Shown one piece after another: positions 24,901 through 32,170 of a stretch of DNA of 64,000 nucleotides (the first letter of the stretch is position 1; each line of letters starts with the position of its first letter). Origin of the DNA: Amycolatopsis nalaikhensis. Its GTDB lineage: Bacteria; Actinomycetota; Actinomycetes; Mycobacteriales; Pseudonocardiaceae. The notes below the pieces were generated by a model. It ran no database searches, had not been told where the DNA came from, and saw only the letters and a program-made list of their open reading frames with translations. Where the stretch lies: the NCBI RefSeq assembly GCF_030264295.1, contig NZ_CP127173.1, positions 3,851,501 to 3,915,500 on the forward strand. Reading direction: 5' to 3'. The translations under genes were made by a program, and so were the position numbers.

Positions 24901-25174
24901 CGCCGGACAGGTGCGTCTGGCTGAAGCCGTAGATCGCGTTCTGCAGGTAGTCGTAGCCACCTTGCCCGCCGGTGTCCGGGCTGACCTGCACCATCCCGAA
25001 GGGCGCGCTCGCGCCGGGGAACGTGTTGCCGAAGTTCTGCGTGCCGACGAACGGGTTGACCAGGCTGACCGGATCGGCGGCGGCGGGCGCGGCCTGCGCC
25101 ACCGCGGGGGCCAGGCCGGCGACCACCACCCCCGCGGCCACCGCGGCGGCCAGCCGTCTGCTCTGCGACCACAT
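21938..25174 (-). CDS. Secreted GH92 alpha-mannosidase
   Basis: A 1,078-residue exo-enzyme. Residues 1-29 are a Sec signal peptide (RRLAAAVAAGVVVAGLAP, cleavage near AQA-AP). The GH92 core follows: VNPFVGTQNFGNTFPGAS at the N-terminus, FSLWDTYRPQNQLLE near residue 360, EYSAADAALALMARGLG, and GMTGNDDLGTMSAWYVFSSL (catalytic region with conserved Asp/Glu). After about residue 780 come an NEW3-type beta-sandwich and a C-terminal carbohydrate-binding-like beta domain. GH92 enzymes are calcium-dependent and cleave alpha-1,2 or alpha-1,3 mannose from fungal mannan or N-glycans. The gene is preceded by GGGAGG and a LacI-type palindrome; no transporter or LacI gene is next to it. Confidence 0.92.
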   Translation of the reverse strand: MWSQSRRLAAAVAAGVVVAGLAPAVAQAAPAAADPVSLVNPFVGTQNFGNTFPGASAPFGMVQVSPDTGGQGGYDYLQNAIYGFSQTHLSGVGCGVMGELPIMPTTGAVDNVDKNAYRSEYSHDDEHAEPGYYRVGLKKYGINAELTATARTGWQRYTFPSTGQANVLFNTGQANQSVKDSEIHVVGDRTLEGRVKAGGFCAGHDEHTVYFTATFDRPFSSYGTWRGSTRTPGNRDAAGTGSNGAWASFDATTDHDVVLKVGLSYTGLDGARKNLAAETSDYDFDATRAALHQQWADRLGAIKIAGGTTERQTAFYTALYHAQLHPNLAGDTDGAYTGFDGKVHTASGYTPYQNFSLWDTYRPQNQLLEMLEPQVARDVALSVVAIGRDGGWLPRWALAESETNIMTGDPVTPFLVEAWSKGLLAGHEEEAYALLKKNATSTPPADSPYNGRSGVNYYNERGYIPSGLELGKDCAAKGGDNDCEHPASATMEYSAADAALALMARGLGHQADAKMFADRGQWYKNLWDSSIQQFRPRTTEGTFLTPYNPVDADHQFHEGGAYQYQWLVPQDPAGLVSLMGGKPATEKRLDSFFAYGNLLKDPAGTARKDWIASPYDYYGKATYNPNNEPDLLAPYMYNWVGAPSKTATVVRAAMTLFTTGPDGMTGNDDLGTMSAWYVFSSLGLYPTMSGANFLALSSPQFSSATVRIGQYGSTQGGTLTVNAPGASDANRYIQSVSLNGRDVRQTSLDWAAIAHGGTLSHKLGAQPSSWGVGSEPPSVNKSVGDLRRHVDASLRQTSVVIPAGAAQQVHLDLDVVAQNPGLQPVTVSATAPSGWRVSVAPLQVIWSGQLPVQKTVPVTVSVPAGTALGTYPVQAKVSGVGANTVTRSATIEVRTPSACVPGTSCAVDLSRDRNHDGTATVSASTEGNFDGGGWSYDADLLPAAGPVTWDGVTYAAPDATGTAANFVEARGQSLLLPAGQHTALKLVGASHNGPVTTTLTAHYTDGTSADLTVSFGDWAGSGSPVLLEMPHRIKAGSGVDGPPVRLFGISAALDSGKTLQSVSLPNDPRVEIYALTLA

Positions 25175-25193
25175 GGGCGCACCTCCCAGGAGA

Positions 25194-25207
25194 TGACAAC
25201 GTTGTCA
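25194..25207. promoter_or_regulatory. LacI-type operator upstream of GH92 gene
   Basis: Perfect 14-bp palindrome TGACAACGTTGTCA, 20 nt upstream of the mannosidase start (25174). This is the classic LacI/GalR core with central CG used for sugar-responsive repression in actinomycetes. The regulator must be encoded elsewhere, as no LacI gene is in the window. Confidence 0.75.
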
Positions 25208-25277
25208 AACGTCGACCGGGGATCGGGCCCGCGGTCGGTGAGCCAGCTTTCCACCTCGATGCCGGTTTGAGAAGACC

Positions 25278-26600
25278 TCACCTCGCCGCTTCGCGCAGCA
25301 ACCGGGCGGCTTCCTCGACAGCGTTGTCGGCGAGATTGCCGTAGCCGAGCACGAGCGCGGGCTCGCCGGGCGTCACGCGGTAGTCGTCGAGATCGGCCAC
25401 CTTGACGCCGCTCCGCCGGGCGCGCCGGACGACATCGGCGGCGTCCCGGTCGAGGTGCAGGACGAGGTGCAGCCCGGCCGCGACCCCGGACAGTCGCGCG
25501 GGCCCGAGCGCCGCGACGAGCCGGTCGCGGCGTGCTCGGAACCGCAGCCGGGCGGCCCGCAGGTGCCGGTCGTAGCCACCGCTGTCGAGGAACGCGGCGA
25601 GCGCGAGCTGGTCGACGACGGGCGGCGCGTGCGTCCGAAGCGTCCACTGTGGAGGGAGCACGGCCCAGCCGAGGCCGAGCGCGGGACTCAGCGTTTTGCT
25701 TACCGACCCGAAGAGCGCGACCCGCCCCGGATCGGTGCCCTGCACGGTGCCGACGGGCCGCCGGTCGTACCGGAACTCGGCGTCGTAGTCGTCTTCGAGG
25801 ATCAGGCCGTCGACGTCCCGCGCCCAGGCGAGCAGTTCGGCGCGCCGCCGCGGCGAAAGCACGACGCCGGTGGGGAACTGGTGCGCGGGCGTGACGAGCA
25901 CGGCCCGGGTCCCCGCCGGGATGTCCCCGACGCGGATGCCCTCGGCGTCGACCGGCACCGGGTCGACGGCCATCCCGGCGGTCTCGGCCACCCGCCGCAG
26001 CCGCGTCCACCCGGGATCCTCGACGGCCAGTCGCGTGACGCCGGTTTCGACCAGGGCCCGGCACACGCTCGCCACGCCGTCGGTGACGCCGCCGCAAACC
26101 AGGACGTCCCCGGGCGCGGCGCCGCGGACCCGCCGGAGGTAGGCGGCGAGGACCTTCCGCAGCCGGGGGTGCCCGCCGGGTTCGGGCAGTCCGAAGTCGG
26201 TGTGCGGCGCGGTCGTGAGCACTCCGCGCACCGCTTCCGCCCACGCCCGCCGCGGGAAGTGCCGCAGGTCGGGCAGTCCTGGGGCGAGGTCGTACCGCGG
26301 CGGCGTCGCGGGCACCGGCTCCTTCGCCGTCACCGCGCCGCCGACCCGCCGGACGCGGGTCGCGGATCCGGTGCGCCCGGCCAGGTACCCCTCGGCGACG
26401 AGCTGGGCGTAGGCCTGCGTGACGACCCACCGCGAGCACCCGAGGTCGGCGGCGAGCTGACGGCTCGGCGGCACCGCGACGCCGTCCGCGAGCCCGCCGT
26501 CCCGGATCGCCCGGCGCAGGGCGCGGGCCAGCTGCTCGTGCTTCGGACCCGGCCCGGTCAGCTCCAGCAGGACGCCCCAATTGGTCTGTGATCCAGGCAC
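25278..26600 (-). CDS. MocR/PdxR-family regulator (GntR HTH + aminotransferase domain)
   Basis: A 440-residue fusion. Residues 15-85 are a GntR winged helix (PKHEQLARALRRAIRDGGL, VPPSRQLAADLGCSRWVVTQ), followed by a fold-type I aminotransferase-like domain with the PLP Lys in FGSVSKTLSPALGLG and ILEDDYDAEFRYDRRPVG. MocR proteins use PLP to sense B6 vitamers, GABA or amino acids and usually control a divergent gene. The divergent gene here is the aldo/keto reductase at 26648, 47 nt away, with an inverted repeat CCCGGA-ccga-TCCGGG at 26617-26632 in between. GTG 26600 is the likely start. Confidence 0.88.
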   Translation of the reverse strand: MPGSQTNWGVLLELTGPGPKHEQLARALRRAIRDGGLADGVAVPPSRQLAADLGCSRWVVTQAYAQLVAEGYLAGRTGSATRVRRVGGAVTAKEPVPATPPRYDLAPGLPDLRHFPRRAWAEAVRGVLTTAPHTDFGLPEPGGHPRLRKVLAAYLRRVRGAAPGDVLVCGGVTDGVASVCRALVETGVTRLAVEDPGWTRLRRVAETAGMAVDPVPVDAEGIRVGDIPAGTRAVLVTPAHQFPTGVVLSPRRRAELLAWARDVDGLILEDDYDAEFRYDRRPVGTVQGTDPGRVALFGSVSKTLSPALGLGWAVLPPQWTLRTHAPPVVDQLALAAFLDSGGYDRHLRAARLRFRARRDRLVAALGPARLSGVAAGLHLVLHLDRDAADVVRRARRSGVKVADLDDYRVTPGEPALVLGYGNLADNAVEEAARLLREAAR

Positions 26601-26647
26601 GTCATTGGACTGTAGTCCCGGACCGATCCGGGCCTAGCGTGGTCGGC

Positions 26648-27643
26648 ATGGAGAAGGTGGAACTGGGCCGGACCGGCCAGTACGTGAGCCAGGTGTCGCT
26701 GGGCTGCATGACGATGGGCACGTCGACGGACGAACCGACGTCGGCCCGCATCCTCGACGCATACCTCGACGCCGGCGGCGACTTCCTGGACACGGCCAAC
26801 TGCTACGCGTGGTGGGCGGGCCCGTCCTATGTCGGCGGCGAGAGCGAGTCGCTCCTCGGCAAGCTGCTGCGCGGCCGCCGCGACCGCGTGTTCCTGGCGA
26901 CGAAGGTGGCGGCGGGCATCACGGACCTGCCCGCGGCGCGCGCGGCGTCCCGCCCGGACGGCACGACGGACTGGGCGGCGCGGGAACGCACGTACGAGGG
27001 CGCGAGTGCCGCGGTGATCGCGCGCGAGGCGGAGGCGAGCCTGCGTCGCCTGGGCACGGACCACATCGACCTGTACTACGTGCACGTCGACGACCGCCGG
27101 ACCCCGCTCGAGGAGACACTGTCCGCTTTGGACGGACTGGTCCGCGCGGGCAAGGTGCGGTACGTCGGCTGGAGCAACGTCCGGACGTGGCGCCTGGAAC
27201 GCATCCGCGCGCTCGCCGCGGCCCACGGCTGGGCGTCCCCGGTGGCGGTCCAGGTCCAGCACTCGTACCTGCGCCCGACCGGCGCCGACGTCCCGTCGAT
27301 CGCGGGCGGCGAGCTGCTCGACTGGCTTTCCGAGCACCCGGACGTCTCCCTGGCAGCGTATTCCTCGCTGCTGCGCGGGATCTACGACGACGCGGCCCAC
27401 CGCGAGTCGAAGCCGATCTGGCGCTCCTACGCGGGCCCGGACTCGGAAGCCCGGCTGGCGGCGGTGGCCAAAGTGGCGTCTGCGCTGGGTGCGTCCGGCA
27501 ACCAGGTGGCGCTGGCGTGGTTGCTGCGCAAGGGTGTCATCCCGCTGATCGGCCCGCGGACGTGGGCGCACTACGAGTCCATTGCCCCGGCGTTCACTTT
27601 GGACCTACCCGACGAACATCTGTCCCTTTTGGACAACGCCTGA
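26648..27643 (+). CDS. Aldo/keto reductase
   Basis: A 331-residue (beta/alpha)8 NADPH-dependent oxidoreductase. The catalytic tetrad is visible: Asp and Tyr in FLDTANCYAW, Lys in VFLATKVAAG and His in DLYYVHVDDR. KVRYVGWSNV and the C-terminal QVALAWLLRKGVIPLIGPRT (cofactor phosphate site) are family hallmarks. Divergence from a MocR regulator suggests control by it and possibly a link to pyridoxal reduction, as some MocR-AKR pairs act on B6 vitamers; this is inference. The stop is directly adjacent to the convergent response-regulator stop. Confidence 0.9.
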   Translation: MEKVELGRTGQYVSQVSLGCMTMGTSTDEPTSARILDAYLDAGGDFLDTANCYAWWAGPSYVGGESESLLGKLLRGRRDRVFLATKVAAGITDLPAARAASRPDGTTDWAARERTYEGASAAVIAREAEASLRRLGTDHIDLYYVHVDDRRTPLEETLSALDGLVRAGKVRYVGWSNVRTWRLERIRALAAAHGWASPVAVQVQHSYLRPTGADVPSIAGGELLDWLSEHPDVSLAAYSSLLRGIYDDAAHRESKPIWRSYAGPDSEARLAAVAKVASALGASGNQVALAWLLRKGVIPLIGPRTWAHYESIAPAFTLDLPDEHLSLLDNA

Positions 27644-28267
27644 TCAGTCGAGCAGCCGCTGTTCCTTGGCGACGGCGACGGCACCGGCGCGAGTGTCCAC
27701 TTCGAGCTTGGCGTAGATCCGGCTCAGGTGGGTCTTGACCGTCGCCTCGCTGATGAACAGCGCGCGGGCGATCTCCTTGTTGCCGAGGCCCTGGGCGAGC
27801 TGGCGGAGGATGTCGCGTTCGCGGTCGGTGAGCGCGGGCCGCGGCGTGCGCAGCTGGGCCATCATCCGGTCGGCGACCGGCGGCGACACGGCCGTGCGCC
27901 CGGCCGCGGCCGCGTCGATCGCCGCGTACAGCTCGGTGGCGGACCCGGCCTTCAGCAGGTAACCGGTGGCCCCGGCGGCGATGGCGCGGCTGATGTCCGC
28001 GTCGGTGTCGTAGGTGGTCAGGACGAGGATCCGGGGCGCGCTGGTGGTGCTCCGGATCCGGCGCGTGGCCTCGATCCCGTCGATGCCGTCGCCGAGCTGG
28101 ATGTCCATCAGGACGACGTCGGGGTGCACGGCCGCGGCGGTCGCGACGGCTTCTTCGCCGGTCGCAGCCTCGGCGACGACGTCGATGCCGTCGGCCCCCG
28201 CCAGCAGCGCACGCAGCCCGGCGCGCACGACGGCGTGGTCGTCACAGACCAGCACGCGAATGGTCAC
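27644..28267 (-). CDS. NarL/LuxR-type response regulator (SenR-like)
   Basis: A 207-residue regulator. The receiver domain has VLVCDDHAVVRAGLRALL, the phospho-acceptor Asp in VVLMDIQLGDGIDG and the conserved Lys in GYLLKAGSA. The C-terminal LuxR HTH is LTDRERDILRQLAQGLGNKE followed by ISEATVKTHLSRIYAKL. GTG 28267 overlaps the kinase stop (GTGA), so the two are translationally coupled. With the kinase and the divergent HbpS-like gene the set matches the SenS-SenR/HbpS redox-sensing arrangement. Confidence 0.9.
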   Translation of the reverse strand: MTIRVLVCDDHAVVRAGLRALLAGADGIDVVAEAATGEEAVATAAAVHPDVVLMDIQLGDGIDGIEATRRIRSTTSAPRILVLTTYDTDADISRAIAAGATGYLLKAGSATELYAAIDAAAAGRTAVSPPVADRMMAQLRTPRPALTDRERDILRQLAQGLGNKEIARALFISEATVKTHLSRIYAKLEVDTRAGAVAVAKEQRLLD

Positions 28268-29361
28268 TCGATGGCCTCCACCGGAATCGCTGCCGAAACA
28301 ACCGTGCCCTGGCCGGGCGCGGACTCCACCGTCAGCCTGCCGCCGAGCTGCCGCGCGCGCACCCGCATCGCGGGCAGGCCGTGGCCGCGTTCCCCCGGCA
28401 CGGGCTCGGCGACGACGAACCCGCGTCCGTCGTCGGCGACGTCCAGCACGACCTGGTCGTCGAGGTAGGTGAGCGTGAGGACGGCGCGTCCGGCCTCGGC
28501 GTGTTCGCGCGCGTTGGCCAGCGCGCCCTGGGCGATCCGGACCAAAGTGGACTGGACGCGCTCGGGCAGCGGCCGGGTCGTGCCGTCGACACGGACCTCC
28601 ACGGGCAGCCCCGCTCGGCCCGCCACGGCACGCAACGCCTCTTCGAGCGTGGCGTCGGCGAGGTCGGCGGGCGCCAGGTCCTGCACGAGCCGTCGCGCCT
28701 CCGACAAGTTCCCCGCGCCGATGCGTTGCGCCGCACGAAGGTGCTCGCGCGCCAACTCGGGCTGCGCCCACGCTTGATCGGCTGCCTGCAGCAGCATCGC
28801 CTGGCTCGACAGGCCCTGCGCGAGCGCGTCGTGCAGTTCCCGGGACACGCGGTGCCGCTCGGCGAGCACGCCGGCGCGGCGCTCGGATTCGCGCAGCCGC
28901 TCGGCCTGCCGCCGCATGAAGGTGATCACCGCGGCGGTGACCGCGGCGATGGCGATCGGCACGATGGTCAGGTTCGGGTCGAAGCCGTCGGCCAGCCGGT
29001 TCTGGGCGACGACCACCAGCGCGGTGATCACGGCGACCAGCGCGAGGGCCTGCCCGGTCGGCAGTGTGCGCAGGCCGGTGACCAGCAGCGGGATCGCCGA
29101 CCAGGCGAAACTGGGGGCGAGTACCACCAGCACCACCCAGAGCGCGAGGACGACGGTCAGCCAGAGGAGGTGGCGGTCGAAGAGCAGGCCGACGCCGTAC
29201 GCGACGACCAGCGCCGCGGTGAACCCGATCACCCACGGCGCCAGCGCGGTGCCCTCGTGGCGCGTCAGGTAGCGGACCGCCGAGCCGAGCACCAGCAGGA
29301 AGAACGCCGAATGCATGACCGCGGCGAGCCACCGCGTGTCGGCGTCTGCCATGCCCTCCAT
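28264..29361 (-). CDS. NarL-type sensor histidine kinase (SenS-like)
   Basis: A 365-residue kinase with four to five N-terminal transmembrane helices (from WLAAVMHSAFFLLVLGSAV to about residue 150), a coiled linker, the dimerisation box VSRELHDALAQGLSSQAMLL with the phospho-His, and a HATPase domain (LANAREHAEAG, VADDGRGFVV, ERGHGLPAMRVRA). ATG 29361 is preferred because GAAGGAG precedes it, giving a protein 18 residues shorter than the longest frame. It is divergent from an HbpS-like gene. In Streptomyces the extracellular haem protein HbpS interacts with SenS to sense redox stress, and a similar role is likely here. Confidence 0.88.
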   Translation of the reverse strand: MEGMADADTRWLAAVMHSAFFLLVLGSAVRYLTRHEGTALAPWVIGFTAALVVAYGVGLLFDRHLLWLTVVLALWVVLVVLAPSFAWSAIPLLVTGLRTLPTGQALALVAVITALVVVAQNRLADGFDPNLTIVPIAIAAVTAAVITFMRRQAERLRESERRAGVLAERHRVSRELHDALAQGLSSQAMLLQAADQAWAQPELAREHLRAAQRIGAGNLSEARRLVQDLAPADLADATLEEALRAVAGRAGLPVEVRVDGTTRPLPERVQSTLVRIAQGALANAREHAEAGRAVLTLTYLDDQVVLDVADDGRGFVVAEPVPGERGHGLPAMRVRARQLGGRLTVESAPGQGTVVSAAIPVEAIE

Positions 29362-29424
29362 GCTGGCTCCTTCCTCGTCCGGCACCAGCGTCGACCCGGC
29401 CGGACGCCCGCGCATCAGCCGATC

Positions 29425-29477
29425 GGATGACCCCGGTGTCGGCCGGGACGACGACCGGATGACCCCGGATCCGGGGT
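29425..29477. promoter_or_regulatory. Repeated operator-like motif between kinase and hbpS-like genes
   Basis: GGATGACCCCGG occurs at 29425-29436 and 29457-29468, 32 bp apart (about three helical turns). The second copy is part of a perfect 16-bp palindrome ACCCCGGATCCGGGGT (29462-29477). Both lie in the 158-nt divergent region and are good candidates for the SenR-like regulator's binding sites. Confidence 0.6.
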
Positions 29478-29519
29478 GAAGCTGGAGTCACCGAACCCCC
29501 GGACGACGAGGAGCAGACC

Positions 29520-30029
29520 ATGATCTCGACCCGAACCCGCATCGCCGCCGCCGTCGCCGGCCTGGCCGCGGTGGGTGCCACGACCGTCGGCGCCGTGTCG
29601 GCCTCCGCGGCCCCGACGCCGGGTGTCATCCAGACGTCGCACCTGACGATCGCCTCGGCGCAGAAGGCCGCACAGGCCGCTTTGGACGCCGCCACCAAGG
29701 CGGGCCAGCACGTGTCGGTCGCGGTGGTGGACCGCGACGGCAACACGGTCCTGACGCTGCGCGGCGACGGCGCGGGCCCGCAGTCCTACAGCTCGGCGCA
29801 GCAGAAGGCGTTCACGGCGGTCTCGTGGAACGCGAAGACGTCCGAGCTGGTCGGCCGCCTGCAGCAGGCTCCGACGCTGAAGGACATCGACGGCACGCTG
29901 TTCCTGGCCGGCGCGGTGCCGGTGACCGCGGGAACCGCGCCGATCGCCGCGGTGGGCGTCGCCGGTGCGCCGTCGGGTGCGCAGGACGAGGCGTTCGCGC
30001 AGGCCGGTGTGGACGCCATCAGCCGGTGA
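29520..30029 (+). CDS. Secreted HbpS/GlcG-like haem-binding protein
   Basis: A 169-residue protein with an N-terminal signal peptide (TRIAAAVAGLAAVGATTVGA, cleavage after ASA) and a GlcG/HbpS domain: LTIASAQKAAQAALDAATKA, VSVAVVDRDGNTVLTLRGDG, and the C-terminal AAVGVAGAPSGAQDEAFAQA. HbpS forms octamers, binds haem and iron and modulates the sensor kinase SenS. A strict twin-arginine motif is not visible, unlike the Tat-exported Streptomyces protein, so Sec export is likely. It is divergent from the SenS-SenR-like pair with shared operator-like repeats. Confidence 0.82.
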   Translation: MISTRTRIAAAVAGLAAVGATTVGAVSASAAPTPGVIQTSHLTIASAQKAAQAALDAATKAGQHVSVAVVDRDGNTVLTLRGDGAGPQSYSSAQQKAFTAVSWNAKTSELVGRLQQAPTLKDIDGTLFLAGAVPVTAGTAPIAAVGVAGAPSGAQDEAFAQAGVDAISR

Positions 30030-30043
30030 CTAGCGTGTCTCCT

Positions 30044-31255
30044 GTGTCTTCTCTGGTGATCAGCGACGTCCGCCCGTGGGGCGGCGAACGCAGCGACGTC
30101 GAGCTGTCCGGCGACCGGATCGCGGCGGTCCGCCCGCACGACCCCGCTGTCCGGGGTGCGGTCGACGGCCGCGGCCGGTTGTTGTTCCCGGCGTTCAGCG
30201 ACGTCCACGTGCACTTGGATTCGACCCGGATCGGGCTGCCGTTCCGGCCGCACACGGGCGGGCCGGGCGTGTGGACGATGATGCTGAACGACCGCGCGAA
30301 CTGGCGGTCGGCGGAGGTGCCGCTGCCGGAGCGGGTGGCGGGCACGCTCGAGCGGATGATCGCCCACGGCACGACGCGGGTCCGCAGCTACGCGCAGGTG
30401 GACGTCGACTGCGGCCTGGAGAAGCTCGACGCGGTGCTGGCCGCCCGCGAGAAGTTCGCCGGCCAGGCCGAGGTGCACGTGATGGCGTTCGCGCAGGCGG
30501 GCATCCTCCGGGAACCGGGCACTTTCGACGTGCTCGACGCGGCGATGCGTTCGGGTGCGACGGTGATCGGCGGCATCGATCCGTGCACTGTGGACAGAGA
30601 CCCCAAGGGCCACCTGGACGCGGTGTTCGGGCTGGCCGAGAAGCACCAGGCCGAAGTGGACATCCACCTGCACGAGCCGGGCCACCTGGGCCTGTTCTCG
30701 ACGGACCTGGTGCTCGAACGCGTGCGGGCGCTGGACATGCGGGGGAAGGTGACGATGTCCCACGCGTACGACCTGGGCTCGATTTCGGAGTCGGTCAGCC
30801 GTCGCGTGATCGACGACTTCGCCGAGCTGGACATCGCGATGACGACGGTGGCGCCGTCGGCGTCGGGCCAGCTGTCCCTTTTGGACCTGGTGTCGTCCGG
30901 CGTCCGCGTGGGCTTGGGCGAGGACGGCCAGCGCGATTACTGGAGCCCGTACGGGAACTGCGACTTGCTGGACCGGACGTGGCAGCTGGCGTTCACGCGC
31001 GGGTTCCGCCAGGACGCGCACGTGGAGCTGGCGCTGGCGGTCGCGACGACGGGTGGCGCGTCGATCATGAGCCACGACGTCCCGCGCCTGGCGGGTCTCG
31101 ACGACCGCCCGGGCGTGGCGGTGGGCGACCGGGCGGACCTGGTCCTGGTCGACGGCGAGACGCCGACGAGTGCGGTGATGGACCGGGGAAAGGACCGGAC
31201 GGTGATCCACAATGGAGTCGTGGTGGCGGACGGCCTGACGGTGCTCAGGCGGTGA
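30044..31255 (+). CDS. Amidohydrolase, cytosine-deaminase-like
   Basis: About 403 residues of the amidohydrolase superfamily. The metal motif is FSDVHVHLDSTRIGLP, followed by VDIHLHEPGHLGLFS, the third His in VTMSHAYDLG and the late Asp in VGLGEDGQRDYWSPYGN. ISDVRPWGG at the start and the C-terminal GDRADLVLVDGE complete the composite beta-sandwich. The closest functional group is the cytosine/isoguanine deaminase-like family. Several in-frame GTG codons (30026, 30035, 30044, 30056) could start it; 30044 fits the family N-terminus best. It starts just downstream of the hbpS-like stop and overlaps the convergent LysR gene by 11 nt. Confidence 0.82.
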   Translation: MSSLVISDVRPWGGERSDVELSGDRIAAVRPHDPAVRGAVDGRGRLLFPAFSDVHVHLDSTRIGLPFRPHTGGPGVWTMMLNDRANWRSAEVPLPERVAGTLERMIAHGTTRVRSYAQVDVDCGLEKLDAVLAAREKFAGQAEVHVMAFAQAGILREPGTFDVLDAAMRSGATVIGGIDPCTVDRDPKGHLDAVFGLAEKHQAEVDIHLHEPGHLGLFSTDLVLERVRALDMRGKVTMSHAYDLGSISESVSRRVIDDFAELDIAMTTVAPSASGQLSLLDLVSSGVRVGLGEDGQRDYWSPYGNCDLLDRTWQLAFTRGFRQDAHVELALAVATTGGASIMSHDVPRLAGLDDRPGVAVGDRADLVLVDGETPTSAVMDRGKDRTVIHNGVVVADGLTVLRR

Positions 31256-32087
31256 CTGCGGTGGCGGCGATCAGCGCGGCGACGCTGGGTTTGCGTTCGT
31301 CGCGCCGCCGCCAGGTCATGGTGAGGGCGGTGGAGTGCCCGGCGAGCGGCACGGCGACGGCCCCGGGGTGGTCGACCATGGCGGGCACGAGGCCGCACCC
31401 CATCCCGGCGGCCACGCACCGCCCGAGCGCGGCGAGGCTGCCGACCTCGGTGTCGACGACGGGGCCGTCGAGCCGGTCGAGCATTTCCCGGAAGCCGCAC
31501 CCCTGGGGCGTGGCCAGAAACCCGATGCCATTGAGTTCCTCTTCATGGAGTTCTCCCTTGCCCGCCAAGGGATGCCCATCCGGCACGATGACGACGAGCG
31601 GCTCGCTCCCGAGCGTCCGGCTGGCGAGGGTGGGGTCTTGTGGCCCTGGACCAAAGGTGAAGCAGACGTCCATTTCGGACTGCCGCACGGCGTGGTAAAG
31701 CTCGCCACGTCCGCCTTCTTTCAGGCTCAGCCGCACGCGCGGCCACCGCGTCCGGTAGGTGTTGAGCAGCGGCGGAACCCAGTGCGTGCAGAGGGTTTCG
31801 AGAGCCCCGATGACGAGGTCGCCTTCGGGCTCACCGCGGTCCTCGTCAACGGCGGCCTTGGCTTCTTCGACGAGTGCGAGAACTTGATCGGCATACCCGA
31901 CAAGCCGTTCCCCGGCGGCGGTGAGCCGCCGGTTGGCCCGATCGAAGAGAACGGACCCGAGTTCGGCTTCGAGGGCTTGGACTTGTTCGGTGACACTGGA
32001 CTGGGCGTAGTGCAGTTCGGCGGCGGCGTGGGTGAAGTTGAGCGTCCGCGCGACGACGCGAAAGGTGCGCAGGTGGCGCAGTTCCAT
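31245..32087 (-). CDS. LysR-family transcriptional regulator
   Basis: A 280-residue LysR protein with HTH MELRHLRTFRVVARTLNFTH, HYAQSSVTEQVQALE and a standard effector domain (EGDLVIGALETLCTHWVPPL). The effector domain ends somewhat short. ATG 32087 has GGGGGA at good spacing; ATG 32099 is an alternative. It is divergent from the MFS transporter at 32171, which it probably regulates. Its 3' end overlaps the amidohydrolase gene. Confidence 0.9.
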   Translation of the reverse strand: MELRHLRTFRVVARTLNFTHAAAELHYAQSSVTEQVQALEAELGSVLFDRANRRLTAAGERLVGYADQVLALVEEAKAAVDEDRGEPEGDLVIGALETLCTHWVPPLLNTYRTRWPRVRLSLKEGGRGELYHAVRQSEMDVCFTFGPGPQDPTLASRTLGSEPLVVIVPDGHPLAGKGELHEEELNGIGFLATPQGCGFREMLDRLDGPVVDTEVGSLAALGRCVAAGMGCGLVPAMVDHPGAVAVPLAGHSTALTMTWRRRDERKPSVAALIAATAVTA

Positions 32088-32170
32088 GGTGTCCCCCATC
32101 GGAGTTCCCGATACCAGCCATCGTAACTCCCTGCTTCCGCGGCTGTCACCCAGCGTCCAGTGTTTGAGGC

